From Tholera decimalis (lineage: Eukaryota > Arthropoda > Insecta > Lepidoptera > Noctuidae): 64,000 bases of DNA. The position numbers and the translations under genes were made by a program. The notes beneath the pieces are model-generated. The model did not search any database, had not been told where the DNA came from, and worked only from the letters and a program-made list of their open reading frames with translations. Of the stretch, positions 63,731 through 64,000 are shown piece by piece; positions within the stretch are counted from its first letter, which is position 1, and the number at the start of each line of letters is the position of its first letter. The DNA is taken from positions 40,362,459 through 40,426,458 of the forward strand of contig OW964555.2 in assembly GCA_943138885.2 (NCBI GenBank), read 5' to 3'.

Positions 63731-64000
63731 AGAAGATAGACAACATTTTAACTTATGTCGGAAACCATAAGCGACCTGTATAGCCATCTGGACTGAACGA
63801 CTCATCACTGCTACCGAGTGTACATTATTTCAGAAGAAAGACATTAGTTTCAGCTAATAAAGCACATAAGTCTGCTTCTTTAGCCTTTACCCAACTAATT
63901 TGAGGACAGCTCCGTTATTTATGCCAAACATTTCTTTTAAAAGCTTTTCGTTTAAGAGCCGGTCGATCCGGTTTAGGGTCCGGTGGAGAATAAAAAAGAG
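63731..64000. other. Unassigned sequence
   Basis: Nothing recognised to the window end. Confidence 0.4.

Overview
The window looks like a repeat-dense stretch of a lepidopteran (moth or butterfly) nuclear genome. The evidence is an AT-rich background, several repeat families I recognise as typical of Lepidoptera, GC-rich R1-clade LINE 3' ends, a BEL/Pao LTR element, PIF/Harbinger, hAT, piggyBac-like and Tc1/mariner elements, and tRNA- and 5S-like SINE sequences. No complete host gene is visible. The best host candidate is one 85-bp internal exon with strong splice sites (14362-14446, +). The density and nesting of transposons would fit an intergenic, heterochromatic or W-linked region, but that is inference.

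Layout. 1-6350: degenerate LINE pieces, a dispersed repeat with a long foldback (2119-2871), and a CR1/Jockey-type LINE (3242-5215) sitting inside another repeat. 6354-11681: an R1-clade LINE (6370-10567) split by a Harbinger element (6441-9665), which is itself hit by a non-autonomous hAT (8779-9121), then a second R1 copy (10764-11666) whose 5' end coincides with the Harbinger insertion point. 12264-14095: a SINE and an R4/Dong-type LINE remnant (minus). 16036-23476: a young BEL/Pao element with nearly identical LTRs and TSD CATAT, an intact gag, a deleted pol and a leader holding a 21-bp-phased motif array; an R1 LINE sits in its 3' LTR. 24-37 kb: Jockey and RTE fragments, piggyBac-like and hAT MITEs, a Helitron-type helicase remnant inside a TIR-bounded block, and a large inverted repeat. 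37.6-40.5 kb: a 15-copy, 165-bp satellite that appears to have arisen from a MITE inserted in a dispersed repeat. 41-49 kb: more nested MITEs and LINE ends. 50236-51815: a complete Tc1/mariner element whose last catalytic acidic residue is Lys. 52-59 kb: MITEs and dispersed repeats. 59891-61735: a second Tc1/mariner element with an uninterrupted DD35E transposase, TIRs and TA duplications, the best candidate for an active gene here. 62-64 kb: LINE tails and Helitron-like repeats.

The genes do not form a pathway. The window is best read as a stratigraphy of insertions, many datable relative to one another by target-site duplications found directly in the sequence.
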